A stretch of DNA of 64,000 bases from JADLGL01 sp963732865 (GTDB lineage: Bacteria > Pseudomonadota > Alphaproteobacteria > Rhizobiales > Kaistiaceae). A model generated the notes under the pieces. That model saw only the letters and a list, made by a program, of their open reading frames with translations, did no database searches and had not been told where the DNA came from. Below are positions 8,557 to 16,344 of the stretch, in pieces. The stretch spans positions 1 through 64,000 of the forward strand of contig CAVTBC010000001.1 of assembly GCA_963732865.1 (NCBI GenBank), given 5' to 3'. The stretch's first letter is position 1. Each line of letters starts with the position of its first letter. The translations under genes were made by a program, and so were the position numbers.

Positions 8557-8601
8557 CTCTTAATCAGCGGGTCCAAGGTTCGAGCCCTTGTACACCCACC
8601 A
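8557..8601 (+). repeat. Island attachment site: 3' half of tRNA-Lys(CTT) including CCA
   Basis: The 45 bases run from the anticodon loop (CTCTTAA, anticodon CTT) through the variable region, the T arm (CAAGG-TTCGAGC-CCTTG) and an acceptor 3' strand ending in CCA. The bases before it contain no D arm (no AGCTC) and cannot form the 5' half, so this is not a working tRNA. Such 3'-half duplicates mark where an integrase joined an element to a tRNA gene. The intact tRNA-Lys should lie at the other end of the island, left of the window. Confidence 0.85.
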
Positions 8602-8772
8602 ATCATTTCAAAGGCTTGGATCGTTGCCGGGTCGTGTGCCGGAGGGCCGGCCAGCCTGCACCGGCGGCCGGAATCGTTTTGCGTCCCGGACGCCACCTGC
8701 GCTCCCGCGAGGCGGCATCAGTGAAGCTCTCGGGCAATCGACGGCCAGAGCCTTATCGGCCGGCGTCGCTCC

Positions 8773-9045
8773 TCATCGCGAACGAAAGCCGCCGCGGACT
8801 AGGCGGACAAGCAGCAGCAGGATCACGGCCCCGATCGTGGCATTGAGGATTTCGGCCAGAAGTCCCGTGCCAAGCTCGATGTTTAGCTGAGGGAGCAGCC
8901 AGCTGCCGATGAAGGCGCCGAGAATGCCGACGATGAGATCGCCGAGGATCCCCAAGCCGGTGCCGCGCACCAGCTGACCGGCCAGCCATCCGGCGACCAG
9001 ACCAATCAAGAGGGTAACGAGTAATGTTTCGGTCGACATGTCCAA
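8773..9045 (-). CDS. GlsB/YeaQ/YmgE family stress-response membrane protein
   Basis: 90 residues from a TTG at 9045 (an ATG at 9039 gives 88). Three hydrophobic helices carry the family pattern: LIGLVAGWLAGQLVRGTG, DLIVGILGAFIGSWLLPQL and AEILNATIGAVILLLLVRL. It is an inner-membrane protein of the transglycosylase-associated family, induced by stress in several bacteria; its molecular function is unknown. GGAGG stands 12 bases before the TTG and 18 before the ATG, so the TTG fits better. First chromosomal gene right of the island. Confidence 0.9.
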   Translation of the reverse strand: MDMSTETLLVTLLIGLVAGWLAGQLVRGTGLGILGDLIVGILGAFIGSWLLPQLNIELGTGLLAEILNATIGAVILLLLVRLVRGGFRSR

Positions 9046-9305
9046 TTGGTGTCCCAGCCTCCGTGCTTGTGGCCAGCCGCGGACTTAGCGTTTCAGCGTG
9101 TGGCGGCAAAGGCGAACTTGCCCGTTGTGTTTCGTCAAGACCGAGCTGAATTGCACAGTTTGCCTCGCGCGCCTAAAGAGGCGAGGTGGCAGGGGGCGCT
9201 ATGCTCTGACAGTCCCGGCCACTGGCGCTGTGGGCTTCTCCGGCGCAAACCTTCTGCGCTCCGGCCGCCGGCTCCGCGCAGGTAGCTGATCCGGCGGACG
9301 AGCGG

Positions 9306-9686
9306 TCAGGTCTTGCCGTCCGTGTTCGGCGGATCAACGCCCCGGTTCGACAGAACCCGGCGCCGCTCCTCATAGTCGGCCTTGTCGATCTCGCCGCGGG
9401 CGAACCGCTCATCCAGGATATCGAGCGGCGTGGGCTTCGTCGGCGGGGATGGAACCGCGACCGGCTCAATGCGGCGCCGCGTGAACGCCCGGACGAGGGC
9501 GATTGCGGCAACGATCAGCACGGCCCAGACGAGGACGAACCAAAGGCCGCCAAAGGCCCAATGGCCCCAGACGGCGTGACCCCAGCCGTCGACATATTGC
9601 GCGTAGCTTGGAGTGAGCGCGGCCCACGCGCCAAAGGTCGCGGCCAGCACGGCTGCGAAACCGATGATCTTTCCGACGGGTTTCAT
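9306..9686 (-). CDS. SHOCT-domain membrane protein
   Basis: 126 residues from the ATG at 9686, preceded by AAGGGAA. The N-terminal hydrophobic segment may be a signal or anchor (IIGFAAVLAATFGAWAALTPS). A second span lies around residues 45-70 (FGGLWFVLVWAVLIVAAIALV). The C-terminal 35 residues, PLDILDERFARGEIDKADYE, are a SHOCT motif, a short helical oligomerisation element common at the ends of bacterial membrane proteins. No specific function can be given. An upstream start at 9818 is unlikely because it adds polar residues before the signal. Confidence 0.85.
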   Translation of the reverse strand: MKPVGKIIGFAAVLAATFGAWAALTPSYAQYVDGWGHAVWGHWAFGGLWFVLVWAVLIVAAIALVRAFTRRRIEPVAVPSPPTKPTPLDILDERFARGEIDKADYEERRRVLSNRGVDPPNTDGKT

Positions 9687-9856
9687 TTCCCTTGTGTCCT
9701 GTAACGGATAGTGAACGTGCGGAAAATCTAGGGAGCGTAGCAGGCCGGCGTTAGCCCGCGCCGCCGCTTTTGTTGTATCAATTTGTGCCCGGTTCGCGGC
9801 GCGTCCATGCTTTGACACAAAGTTCGTTGACGTGAGGGGGATGGTGCGGGCGGGTG

Positions 9857-11515
9857 ATGGGAGCGACTTGGGAGGCGCTATCCGGAGTGAGTGAAGAGGG
9901 GGAGCGCTCCGTACGCGAGGATCGTCCGCTCGATCCGCGACGCTGGCGTCGCAGCCTGTTCGATGCGCTGCTGACGCATTCCAGGGAGCGGCACGCCGCG
10001 GTCGCCATCGAGGATCAGGAGGGCGTGTCGCTGACTTATCGGCGGTTGGTCCTGGCGAGCCTCGTGCTTGGCCGGAAATTCACCCAGACGACCGTCCGCC
10101 GCGAGCGGGTGGCGGTCATGTTGCCCAACGTCAACGCCGCCGCGGTTACCTTCTTTGGGTTGCTCGCCTATGGCCGCGTTCCGGCCGTGCTGAATTTCAC
10201 CGCCGGCATCGACGATCTTCGTGCCGCGGCGGCCAGTGTCGAGGCCCGCACACTGGTGACATCCCGGCGTTTCATCGAAAACGCCAAGCTCGAGGACAAG
10301 CTGGCCGCCCTGCAGGCCGTGCTCACCATCATCTATCTTGAGGATGTGCGCGAGAGCGTCGGACTGGTCGACCGTCTTCGCGGGCTGCTGGCGTTGCGGC
10401 GGCGGCAGGCTTCGCGCCGGACGACATCCGACCCGGACGATATCGCCGTGATCCTGTTCACCTCCGGGACGGAGCGGCAGCCAAAGGCGGTGGCCCTGAC
10501 GCACGCCAACTTCCTGGCCAATATTGAGCAGGTGCAGGCCTGTATCGACTGCACCGATCAGGACGTCATGCTGAATGCCCTGCCGGTGTTTCACGCATTC
10601 GGGTTGATGGCGGGGCTGCTTCTGCCGCTGATGATCGGTTTTCGCTGCGTGCTTCTGCCGTCGCCACTGCAATATGAGGCCGTCGCCAAGCAGGCGCGGA
10701 AGAGCGGCGCGACCATCCTGATTGGCATCGACACCTTCGCCGCCGGCTGGGCGCGCGCCGCCGAGCCGGGCGATTTCGATACGCTGAGGCTCATGGTTCT
10801 GGGCGCCGAGAAGGTGAAGGACGCGACGCGCAAGCTGTGGGCCGAACGGTGCGGGATAGAAGTGCTGGAAGGCTATGGCGTCACGGAAGCGGCACCGGTC
10901 GTCGCGGTGAACCGGCCGGGGCGCAACCGGATCGGCACGGTCGGTCCGCTGCTCCCGGGGATCGAGACGCGGCTGGAGCCCGTCGAGGGGATCGACGCCG
11001 GACAGAAGCTGTTCGTGCGCGGGCCGAACGTCATGGCCGGCTATTATTTTCCGCAGCAGCCGGGCGTGCTCCACCCGCCCAAGGACCGCTGGCACGATAC
11101 CGGCGATATCGTTTCCGTTGATGAAGCGGGGGCCGTCGCCATCGTCGGGCGCGCCAAACGGTTCGCCAAGGTTGCCGGCGAGATGATCTCGCTGGCCGCT
11201 GCCGAGCTCTTGATGCGCGAGGTTTGGCCCGACGGCGAACATGCCGTGGTGGCCGTTCCAAACCCGCGCAAAGGCGAAAGTCTCGTTGCGGCCTCGACGG
11301 CGGCGGGCCTGACGGTGGATATTCTGCGCGCACGAGCCCGGCGCTTGGGCGCCAGCGATCTGATGATCCCGAACCGCATCATCAGCCTGGAAGCTCTGCC
11401 GCTTCTGGGCAGCGGCAAGACCGACTATGTGTCGCTGGAAAAGCTCGCCACGCAGCACGCCATCGGCCAAGGGCGTGGCCTCGACGGGGAGCCTGGCGGG
11501 CCGCCGGCACAGTAG
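9857..11515 (+). CDS. AMP-binding acyl-CoA/acyl-ACP synthetase, Aas-like
   Basis: About 552 residues. It activates a carboxylic (fatty) acid with ATP to an acyl-adenylate and transfers it to CoA or ACP. Motifs: ILFTSGTERQPKAVALTHAN (A3; the usual G after K is A), GYGVTEAAPV (A5), HDTGDIV (A7), GRAKRFAKVAGEMISL (A8) and the catalytic Lys in LPLLGSGKTDY (A10). The A3 and A8 forms match the synthetase half of Aas, the 2-acyl-glycerophosphoethanolamine acyltransferase/acyl-ACP synthetase. No acyltransferase domain is fused here. A GTG at 9854 is directly before the ATG. Faces the MBL gene convergently with a 24-base gap. The substrate is inferred. Confidence 0.9.
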   Translation: MGATWEALSGVSEEGERSVREDRPLDPRRWRRSLFDALLTHSRERHAAVAIEDQEGVSLTYRRLVLASLVLGRKFTQTTVRRERVAVMLPNVNAAAVTFFGLLAYGRVPAVLNFTAGIDDLRAAAASVEARTLVTSRRFIENAKLEDKLAALQAVLTIIYLEDVRESVGLVDRLRGLLALRRRQASRRTTSDPDDIAVILFTSGTERQPKAVALTHANFLANIEQVQACIDCTDQDVMLNALPVFHAFGLMAGLLLPLMIGFRCVLLPSPLQYEAVAKQARKSGATILIGIDTFAAGWARAAEPGDFDTLRLMVLGAEKVKDATRKLWAERCGIEVLEGYGVTEAAPVVAVNRPGRNRIGTVGPLLPGIETRLEPVEGIDAGQKLFVRGPNVMAGYYFPQQPGVLHPPKDRWHDTGDIVSVDEAGAVAIVGRAKRFAKVAGEMISLAAAELLMREVWPDGEHAVVAVPNPRKGESLVAASTAAGLTVDILRARARRLGASDLMIPNRIISLEALPLLGSGKTDYVSLEKLATQHAIGQGRGLDGEPGGPPAQ

Positions 11516-11539
11516 CCTCGGTGCCGCGTCAGTTGCCGC

Positions 11540-13138
11540 TCAGTTGTGCGTGTCTTCGAGGGTGCGGCGCAGGGAGCGGATGATGACGCCCCGGGCGCGC
11601 TCGTCGGCGGCCCTATTGACCGTGTCGCTGATGTCGAGGAAGAGCCGCGACAGATCATTGTGCCAGTCGAGATGGGCGACCTGCTGTGGCGCAATGCGCG
11701 GCGGCGCAGTGGACGGAACCCGCTCGGCGCCGGACGGCGACAGGCGAAAGGTGGAATCGATTTCCGGAATGAAGATATTTCGCTCCGGGACGAAAGCGCC
11801 CGCCCGCGCGGCGAGACCGTCGAGGGCGGTCTTTTCGCCATGGACGAGGAAGAGGCCCTGGGCGATCGGCAAGCGGTCATGCAGCCAGGTCTCCAGCCCT
11901 TCGCGATCGGCATGGCCGGAATAGACATCGAGCATGCGGATGCGGGCGCCGACGACAAACTCATCGCCTTGGATGCGCACTGACTTGGCCCCGTCGAGCA
12001 GGATGCGGCCGAGCGTTCCCTGCGCCTGGTAGCCGACGAACAGAACGGTGGCCCGGTTGCTCCACAGCCAGTTCTTCAGGCGGTACCGGATGCGGCCTGC
12101 CTCGCACATGCCGCTTGCCGAGATGACGACGTGAAAGCCCTCGATGGTATCGAGGGCGATGCTCTCCTCGACCGACTCGGTGAAATGCACGTTCGGTGAG
12201 GTGAGGGCCCGGCTGAGAAGCGCGCCGTTTTCCAGTTCGCCGGCGTGCTTGGCGAACACCCGGCTGGCGGCGCGGGCGAGCGGCGAGTCGATATAGATGG
12301 GGATCGGCGGCACATCGCCGGATTCGATTAGGCCGACAAGGTCGGTCACGAACTCCTGGGTGCGTTCGACCGCGAATGACGGGACGAGAAGGGCGCCGCC
12401 GGCTTCGCGGGCGGCCAGCACCTCGTCGCGGAGCATCCGGCGACGCTCGTCATCGTCGACGTGACCACGGCTCCGGTCGCCATATGTGGATTCGCAAATG
12501 ACATAATCGAGCCCTGAAGGCGCAACGGGGTCCGGCTGCAGGACCTTCTGCTGTGGCCCGACATCGCCGGAGAAAAGGAGGCTGAGCGGACGATCGCCGC
12601 CGGCGTCGATTTCCATTTCGATGGAGGCCGAGCCAAGCAGATGGCCGGCGTTCCAGTAGCGCGCCCGGACGTCAGGCCCGACCGTCTCCCAGGCGCTGTA
12701 CGCCACTGGCCGGAAGAGGCGGAGCGAGGCGATCGCGTCGGCCTGCGTGTAGATTGGCTCAACCTTGTCGCGGCCGCGGCGGGAATTGCGGCGGTTCAGG
12801 TGCTCGACTTCCGTTTCCTGGATGTGGCCCGAATCCGGCAGCATGACCGCGGCCAGATCGATGGTCGCCTGTGTCGCCCGGATAGGACCGGCGAACCCGG
12901 CCTTCGCCAGCTTCGGCAGCATGCCGGAATGGTCGATATGGGCATGGGTGAGGAGGACGGTGTCGATCCCGGCGGGGTCGAACGGGAAGGGGAGGTAGTT
13001 CAGCTCCTTCTCGGATTTCGACCCCTGGAACAGGCCGCAATCGACGAGGAGGCGCGTCCTGCCGGTGTCGAGGAGGAAGCAGGAGCCGGTGACGGTGCGC
13101 GATGCTCCGTGGAAGGTCAGTTCGATCGGTTGGGTCAA
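11540..13138 (-). CDS. Beta-CASP metallo-beta-lactamase-fold RNA/DNA-processing exonuclease
   Basis: 532 residues from a TTG at 13138, which must be the start because an in-frame stop is two codons upstream. Metal-binding motifs: LLTHAHIDHSG (motif 2), WNAGHLLGSAS (motif 3), LLFSGDVG (motif 4). The beta-CASP insert follows (VICESTYGDR to about residue 360). The C-terminal RMMBL part contains VYSGHADREGL. This is the arrangement of the YSH1/CPSF73-like nucleases of bacteria, which act on RNA in the cytoplasm. A C-terminal extension of about 60 residues after EIDSTFRLS is less conserved. Exact substrate unknown. Confidence 0.92.
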   Translation of the reverse strand: MTQPIELTFHGASRTVTGSCFLLDTGRTRLLVDCGLFQGSKSEKELNYLPFPFDPAGIDTVLLTHAHIDHSGMLPKLAKAGFAGPIRATQATIDLAAVMLPDSGHIQETEVEHLNRRNSRRGRDKVEPIYTQADAIASLRLFRPVAYSAWETVGPDVRARYWNAGHLLGSASIEMEIDAGGDRPLSLLFSGDVGPQQKVLQPDPVAPSGLDYVICESTYGDRSRGHVDDDERRRMLRDEVLAAREAGGALLVPSFAVERTQEFVTDLVGLIESGDVPPIPIYIDSPLARAASRVFAKHAGELENGALLSRALTSPNVHFTESVEESIALDTIEGFHVVISASGMCEAGRIRYRLKNWLWSNRATVLFVGYQAQGTLGRILLDGAKSVRIQGDEFVVGARIRMLDVYSGHADREGLETWLHDRLPIAQGLFLVHGEKTALDGLAARAGAFVPERNIFIPEIDSTFRLSPSGAERVPSTAPPRIAPQQVAHLDWHNDLSRLFLDISDTVNRAADERARGVIIRSLRRTLEDTHN

Positions 13139-13458
13139 AACCTAGGGTTCACTTTGCTGGCAATATCCGAGGGGAACGCTTCGGCCGGGCAGTGCTCGGC
13201 CGCCTATACCCCGTTTCCTGATGCTGTCATCGACGCGTTACCTCGAGGTTCACGTCGTGCCGATCCGGGTGCAACGACGGCAACTCCCAAGCCGGCCTTG
13301 TTTTCTCGTGATCGGCGCAGGTCGAATTAACCCTTTGTCATCCACTTGGAACAGATCATCTGCGCCGGTGTGGCGCGGGCCGGGCGGAGCGTTTTGCTTT
13401 GGACGGTTCGCCGCCGGAAGTCAGCGTGTAGCTCGGCCAGTCGAGCGGGGATTCAGCC
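13139..13458. other. Divergent intergenic region, promoters expected
   Basis: 320 bases between the start of the MBL nuclease and the start of rlpA. No frame shows protein-like features. It should carry promoters for both genes, but I cannot point to a convincing -35/-10 pair. Confidence 0.4.
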
Positions 13459-14481
13459 ATGTTGCGTATCGGGCGGACCGTCGGGGGCCAGCTGCCTCCA
13501 TTGCCGGGTCAGCGGATAAGACGCGTTTGGTCGCGATTTGCACCGGTTCTGATCGCGACGGCGGCATTGGCGGCCTGCTCGCACAATCTGCCGACAGGCG
13601 GCGGCTATGAAATGGTCGGCCAGCCCTACGTCGTGAACGGCGTTCGCTACGTGCCGCACGCCGATCCGAACTACAATGAAGTTGGCTACGCCTCCTGGTA
13701 TGGCGTCGACTTTCACGGCCATTCGACCGCGAATGGCGAGATCTACGACATGAACCGGATTACCGCGGCCCACAAGACGTTGCCGCTGCCGAGCTATGTC
13801 CGCGTCACCAATCTCGAGAACGGCTCGTCGATCGTCGTCCGGGTAAATGATCGCGGTCCGTTCGCCGCCGGCCGCATCATCGATTTGTCCGCCCACACCG
13901 CCGATCTGCTGGGCATGCAGACAGAGGGCATTGCGCGGGTGCGGGTCGAGTATGTCGGCCCGGCCTCGCTCGACGGCGACGACGACCGGATGCTGATGAC
14001 AACCTATTCGGCGCCCGGCGACCGGCAATTGGCGATCGCCTATGACCCGAACACAAGGACGGTTTCCGGATCGTCCGGCGGCCTCTTCACGCGCATCGCG
14101 CAGAATCAGAATCAGCCGCAACAGCCGGTCTATCAGCCGACCGCGATCGGAGCCGGGGAAGACCCGCTGGCCGGCCTTCTCGGCTTTGCCGACATGCCGG
14201 CGCCAACGCCGGCGCAGCAGGCCATCGATACCGTGGTGACCGGCGCCATCACGGCGGACAATCCGGTGATGGTGCAGGTCGGCGTCTTCGCCAACATAGA
14301 AGATGCCAATCGGGTGATCGCCGCACTCGACGGCTACGGCACCCCGACGATGGAAGCCGTGGACGGGGCCGCCGGGCCGCTGTTCTCGGTGCGGCTGGAT
14401 ACGACCTCAAGCCGAGCGCAGGCCTCGATCGAAGCCGCCGCCGCGGCCGGGGCCAGCGGGGCACACCTCGCGCCCAACTAG
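13459..14481 (+). CDS. rlpA: RlpA family septal ring lytic transglycosylase, lipoprotein with SPOR domain
   Basis: 340 residues. A lipoprotein signal ends in ATAALAACS (lipobox LAAC near residue 39). The double-psi beta-barrel domain occupies about residues 72-165: GYASWYGVDFHGHSTANGE, AAHKTLPLPSYVRVTNLENG, VVRVNDRGPFAAGRIIDLS. The SPOR domain lies at about 262-335 (VMVQVGVFANIEDANRVIAA) and should bind denuded septal glycan. Family members cleave peptidoglycan glycan strands lacking stem peptides during daughter-cell separation; activity has been shown in only some species. The linker is Gln/Pro-rich. Confidence 0.93.
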   Translation: MLRIGRTVGGQLPPLPGQRIRRVWSRFAPVLIATAALAACSHNLPTGGGYEMVGQPYVVNGVRYVPHADPNYNEVGYASWYGVDFHGHSTANGEIYDMNRITAAHKTLPLPSYVRVTNLENGSSIVVRVNDRGPFAAGRIIDLSAHTADLLGMQTEGIARVRVEYVGPASLDGDDDRMLMTTYSAPGDRQLAIAYDPNTRTVSGSSGGLFTRIAQNQNQPQQPVYQPTAIGAGEDPLAGLLGFADMPAPTPAQQAIDTVVTGAITADNPVMVQVGVFANIEDANRVIAALDGYGTPTMEAVDGAAGPLFSVRLDTTSSRAQASIEAAAAAGASGAHLAPN

Positions 14482-14486
14482 CATCG

Positions 14487-15299
14487 TCACATCAGGCAGA
14501 CGCCCTTGGTCTGCAATACGTCGCTCGCCACATCATTCGCCGCTTCCACGAAGCCCGCCGTTCCCGGGTGGGCAAAATCCCAGCCGGGATGATCGTCGCG
14601 GACCGTCCACACATCGACGACATGGACATTGCGCACGTAGGAGGGGTTGTCGGCCACGGCCTCGATGAGGTCCTTGATGACGCCCATGCGGTTGCGGTGT
14701 CCGACATTCTGCGGGGCGCTCGCATCCGAAGCCGTTGGGACAAGCCAATAGCAGTCGATGCCAGAGATCACGCAGGTCTGCGCCATGGAACTGATGCGGG
14801 CGGCGTAGGCCGCCTCCCATTCGTCCTCATGCGAAATGTAAACGGCGACGCTGCCGTCGGCGTTGGTGAGGCTCTGATTGTCGTTGGCGCCGAGCCAGAT
14901 CACGGCAATGTCGCCGGGATGGGCGGTCTCGGCGACCGCAGCGCTGAAATGACTGACGGTGTCGTAGAAGTCCGGCCTTGCGAGGCCCGAACTGTTTGTC
15001 GTCAAATTGGTGACGGTCGCTTCAGTCAATTTCCCGGAGAGGATCTGCATCAGGCCCTGGCCGAGCAAATCCCCGGAGGCGACGACATGGCCGGTGAAGA
15101 CCGGCGCTGTCGTGCCGCCACAATCGGTAAGCGTGGTGGCAGGCGGGGGCGGCGTATCCTGCAGGCTCTGCATCGGCGTGGTGGCGCCCGTCCGTCCGGA
15201 GAACACACCGCTGAAGATTGGGCCATCCGTGGGTAGACAGCCAGCGAGACTAGCGGCGGCGAGCAGGGTCGCGGCCGCGACGGCGTTCTTCCATCTCAT
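14487..15299 (-). CDS. SGNH-fold lipoprotein lacking the catalytic serine
   Basis: 270 residues from the ATG at 15299. Lipoprotein signal with lipobox SLAGC. The fold follows the SGNH layout of the other hydrolases in this block: the block I position reads VVASGDLLGQGLMQ, where a Ser is expected after GD but Leu is present; block III WLGANDNQS keeps the Asn; block V DFAHPGTAGF keeps the Asp-x-x-His pattern. GLARPDFYDTV matches GLARPDRLDW in the neighbour at 19018. It is probably a non-catalytic binding paralogue anchored in the membrane. Its stop is 5 bases from the rlpA stop, convergent. Confidence 0.8.
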   Translation of the reverse strand: MRWKNAVAAATLLAAASLAGCLPTDGPIFSGVFSGRTGATTPMQSLQDTPPPPATTLTDCGGTTAPVFTGHVVASGDLLGQGLMQILSGKLTEATVTNLTTNSSGLARPDFYDTVSHFSAAVAETAHPGDIAVIWLGANDNQSLTNADGSVAVYISHEDEWEAAYAARISSMAQTCVISGIDCYWLVPTASDASAPQNVGHRNRMGVIKDLIEAVADNPSYVRNVHVVDVWTVRDDHPGWDFAHPGTAGFVEAANDVASDVLQTKGVCLM

Positions 15300-15443
15300 T
15301 TGCAAAGGTCCCGATCGGCTGCTGATTCGCGTGACGTCACAGCGGCAGAATACGAAAAGCCTTCGCCAATGTTGACAGCTAGGCCGCGGGTGGAAAGCAA
15401 AACTGGTGGGGCAGCATTTGCGCCACCCCTGCCAGAACGACTG

Positions 15444-15917
15444 CTACTGCTCGTAGATGTAAAGCGTCGACGGGCGATTGTGACCCGGGTCATAGGTGCC
15501 GACCCAGACGTCGTAGAGGCCCTGTTGCGCCCCGAAGAACGTGATGGCCGGGTTAATCCCGTACACGTCGTCGGCATAGTAGAATTGGCCGTCCGGCGCG
15601 TTGACCAGCAGGATCGTGTCGTATTGCGATTGGACCTCGAACGTCAGGTCGTATCCGCCGGCATAATAGTAGAAGTCAAAGTCCGGCGCCGCCGCGGCGT
15701 AGCCATACCAGCTATATCCCGGGAAACACTGGGACAGGTTGTAGCTGCCGCCAGCCCCGACATAGCGATTGAAGGAACGGTTGAAGAGCTGCCCCGCGTT
15801 GATTTGCGTGTCGCCAAATGGCGGCACCAACTGCCAGTTCGGGCAAGCCTCCGCCGATGTCGCGGCGGTCGCCGCCAAGATCACCGCCCCAAGGGCGGCG
15901 AGATAACGTTTCTTCAT
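15444..15917 (-). CDS. Secreted hypothetical protein with a beta-sandwich-like pattern
   Basis: 157 residues from MKKRYLA at 15917, with AAGGGG 12 bases upstream; longer starts at 15962 are possible. A signal peptide ends near ATSAEA. The mature part is rich in Tyr, Gly and Asp with alternating hydrophobics: GGYDLTFEVQSQYDTILLVN, APDGQFYYADD, FFGAQQGLYDVWVGTYDPG. This resembles the C-terminal carbohydrate/pre-peptidase-like sandwich domains (strands ending DVWVGTY) found in secreted alphaproteobacterial proteins. Function unknown. It lies downstream of the MBOAT operon, separated by a perfect palindrome. Confidence 0.8.
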   Translation of the reverse strand: MKKRYLAALGAVILAATAATSAEACPNWQLVPPFGDTQINAGQLFNRSFNRYVGAGGSYNLSQCFPGYSWYGYAAAAPDFDFYYYAGGYDLTFEVQSQYDTILLVNAPDGQFYYADDVYGINPAITFFGAQQGLYDVWVGTYDPGHNRPSTLYIYEQ

Positions 15918-16005
15918 GTCTGTCAGAGTCCCCTTGCTCATTTCGAGATGCCCCCGCATCACCGACCTGTGAAGTGTATCTCAGCGCCTTGTCTCTGAGA
16001 ACCGG

Positions 16006-16031
16006 CAAGATCGCCGAATTCGGCGATCTTG
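16006..16031. repeat. Perfect 26-bp palindrome after the MBOAT/SGNH operon
   Basis: The half-site CAAGATCGCCGAA is followed directly by its exact reverse complement, with no loop. It lies 19 bases beyond the stop of the last operon gene and 88 bases before the secreted protein on the same strand. No T tract follows, so it is not a textbook rho-independent terminator. It could be a terminator hairpin, an mRNA-stabilising structure or a dyad operator for the 15444-15917 gene. Confidence 0.7.
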
Positions 16032-16049
16032 GCGGCAGGTGGCGGTGGC

Positions 16050-16337
16050 CTACGCGTCGGGGATGCCAAATGTCTGGCGAAGCCAGTTGCTTAGCCCGTC
16101 ACGGACATCGGCCAGGCCGATCGTATCCCAGGCGCTTTCCACGCCGCGCAGGCCAGACGAAAGGCCGTCGCAGACGCTGTTGCCGTAGCACTTCTCGTCC
16201 AGCCAGTTGGCAAGCCCATTGGGGAAAATGGCGAGAAGCAAGGCGAGAACGGCGACCACGACGATCGCCGCCCGCGCCTGCGAGACGCGGCGGGTGACGG
16301 GGCCGCCTATGCGTTCGTGATCGGAGGGGGACGCCAT
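16050..16337 (-). CDS. Small single-span membrane protein of the MBOAT operon
   Basis: 95 residues. After about 20 polar residues comes one strong membrane segment (AAIVVVAVLALLLAIFPNGL), then a short exported domain with two cysteines (DEKCYGNSVCDGLSSGL) and a helical tail. I do not recognise the family. It starts 7 bases after the MBOAT stop, so it is almost certainly cotranscribed and probably works with the acyltransferase or the SGNH proteins. The two cysteines could form a disulfide in the periplasm. Confidence 0.75.
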   Translation of the reverse strand: MASPSDHERIGGPVTRRVSQARAAIVVVAVLALLLAIFPNGLANWLDEKCYGNSVCDGLSSGLRGVESAWDTIGLADVRDGLSNWLRQTFGIPDA

Positions 16338-16344
16338 GGCAGCC

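Larger units (their letters stand above)
1..8601. mobile_element. Right part of a decaying integrative genomic island, inserted at tRNA-Lys(CTT)
   Basis: The segment ends at 8601 with a copy of the 3' half of a tRNA-Lys(CTT) gene, next to a P4-type tyrosine integrase. Inside are an excisionase-like helix-turn-helix gene, a replication-type helix-turn-helix gene and a terminase-small-subunit-like remnant, all typical island or prophage cargo. Several genes are frameshifted, so the element looks old and probably immobile. The other end, where the reconstituted full tRNA-Lys gene should lie, is outside the window to the left. The true left limit is therefore unknown, and the leftmost genes could be chromosomal. 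Confidence 0.75.

Noticed and set aside
8530..8601. A complete tRNA-Lys gene
   Set aside because: Only the anticodon loop to CCA is present. The preceding 30 bases cannot form a D arm or the 5' acceptor strand.
9878..11470. 530-residue open frame antisense to the acyl-CoA/ACP synthetase
   Set aside because: It lies fully opposite a gene with all adenylation motifs. Its translation is rich in His, Arg and Gln without any motif, typical of an antisense frame in high-GC DNA.
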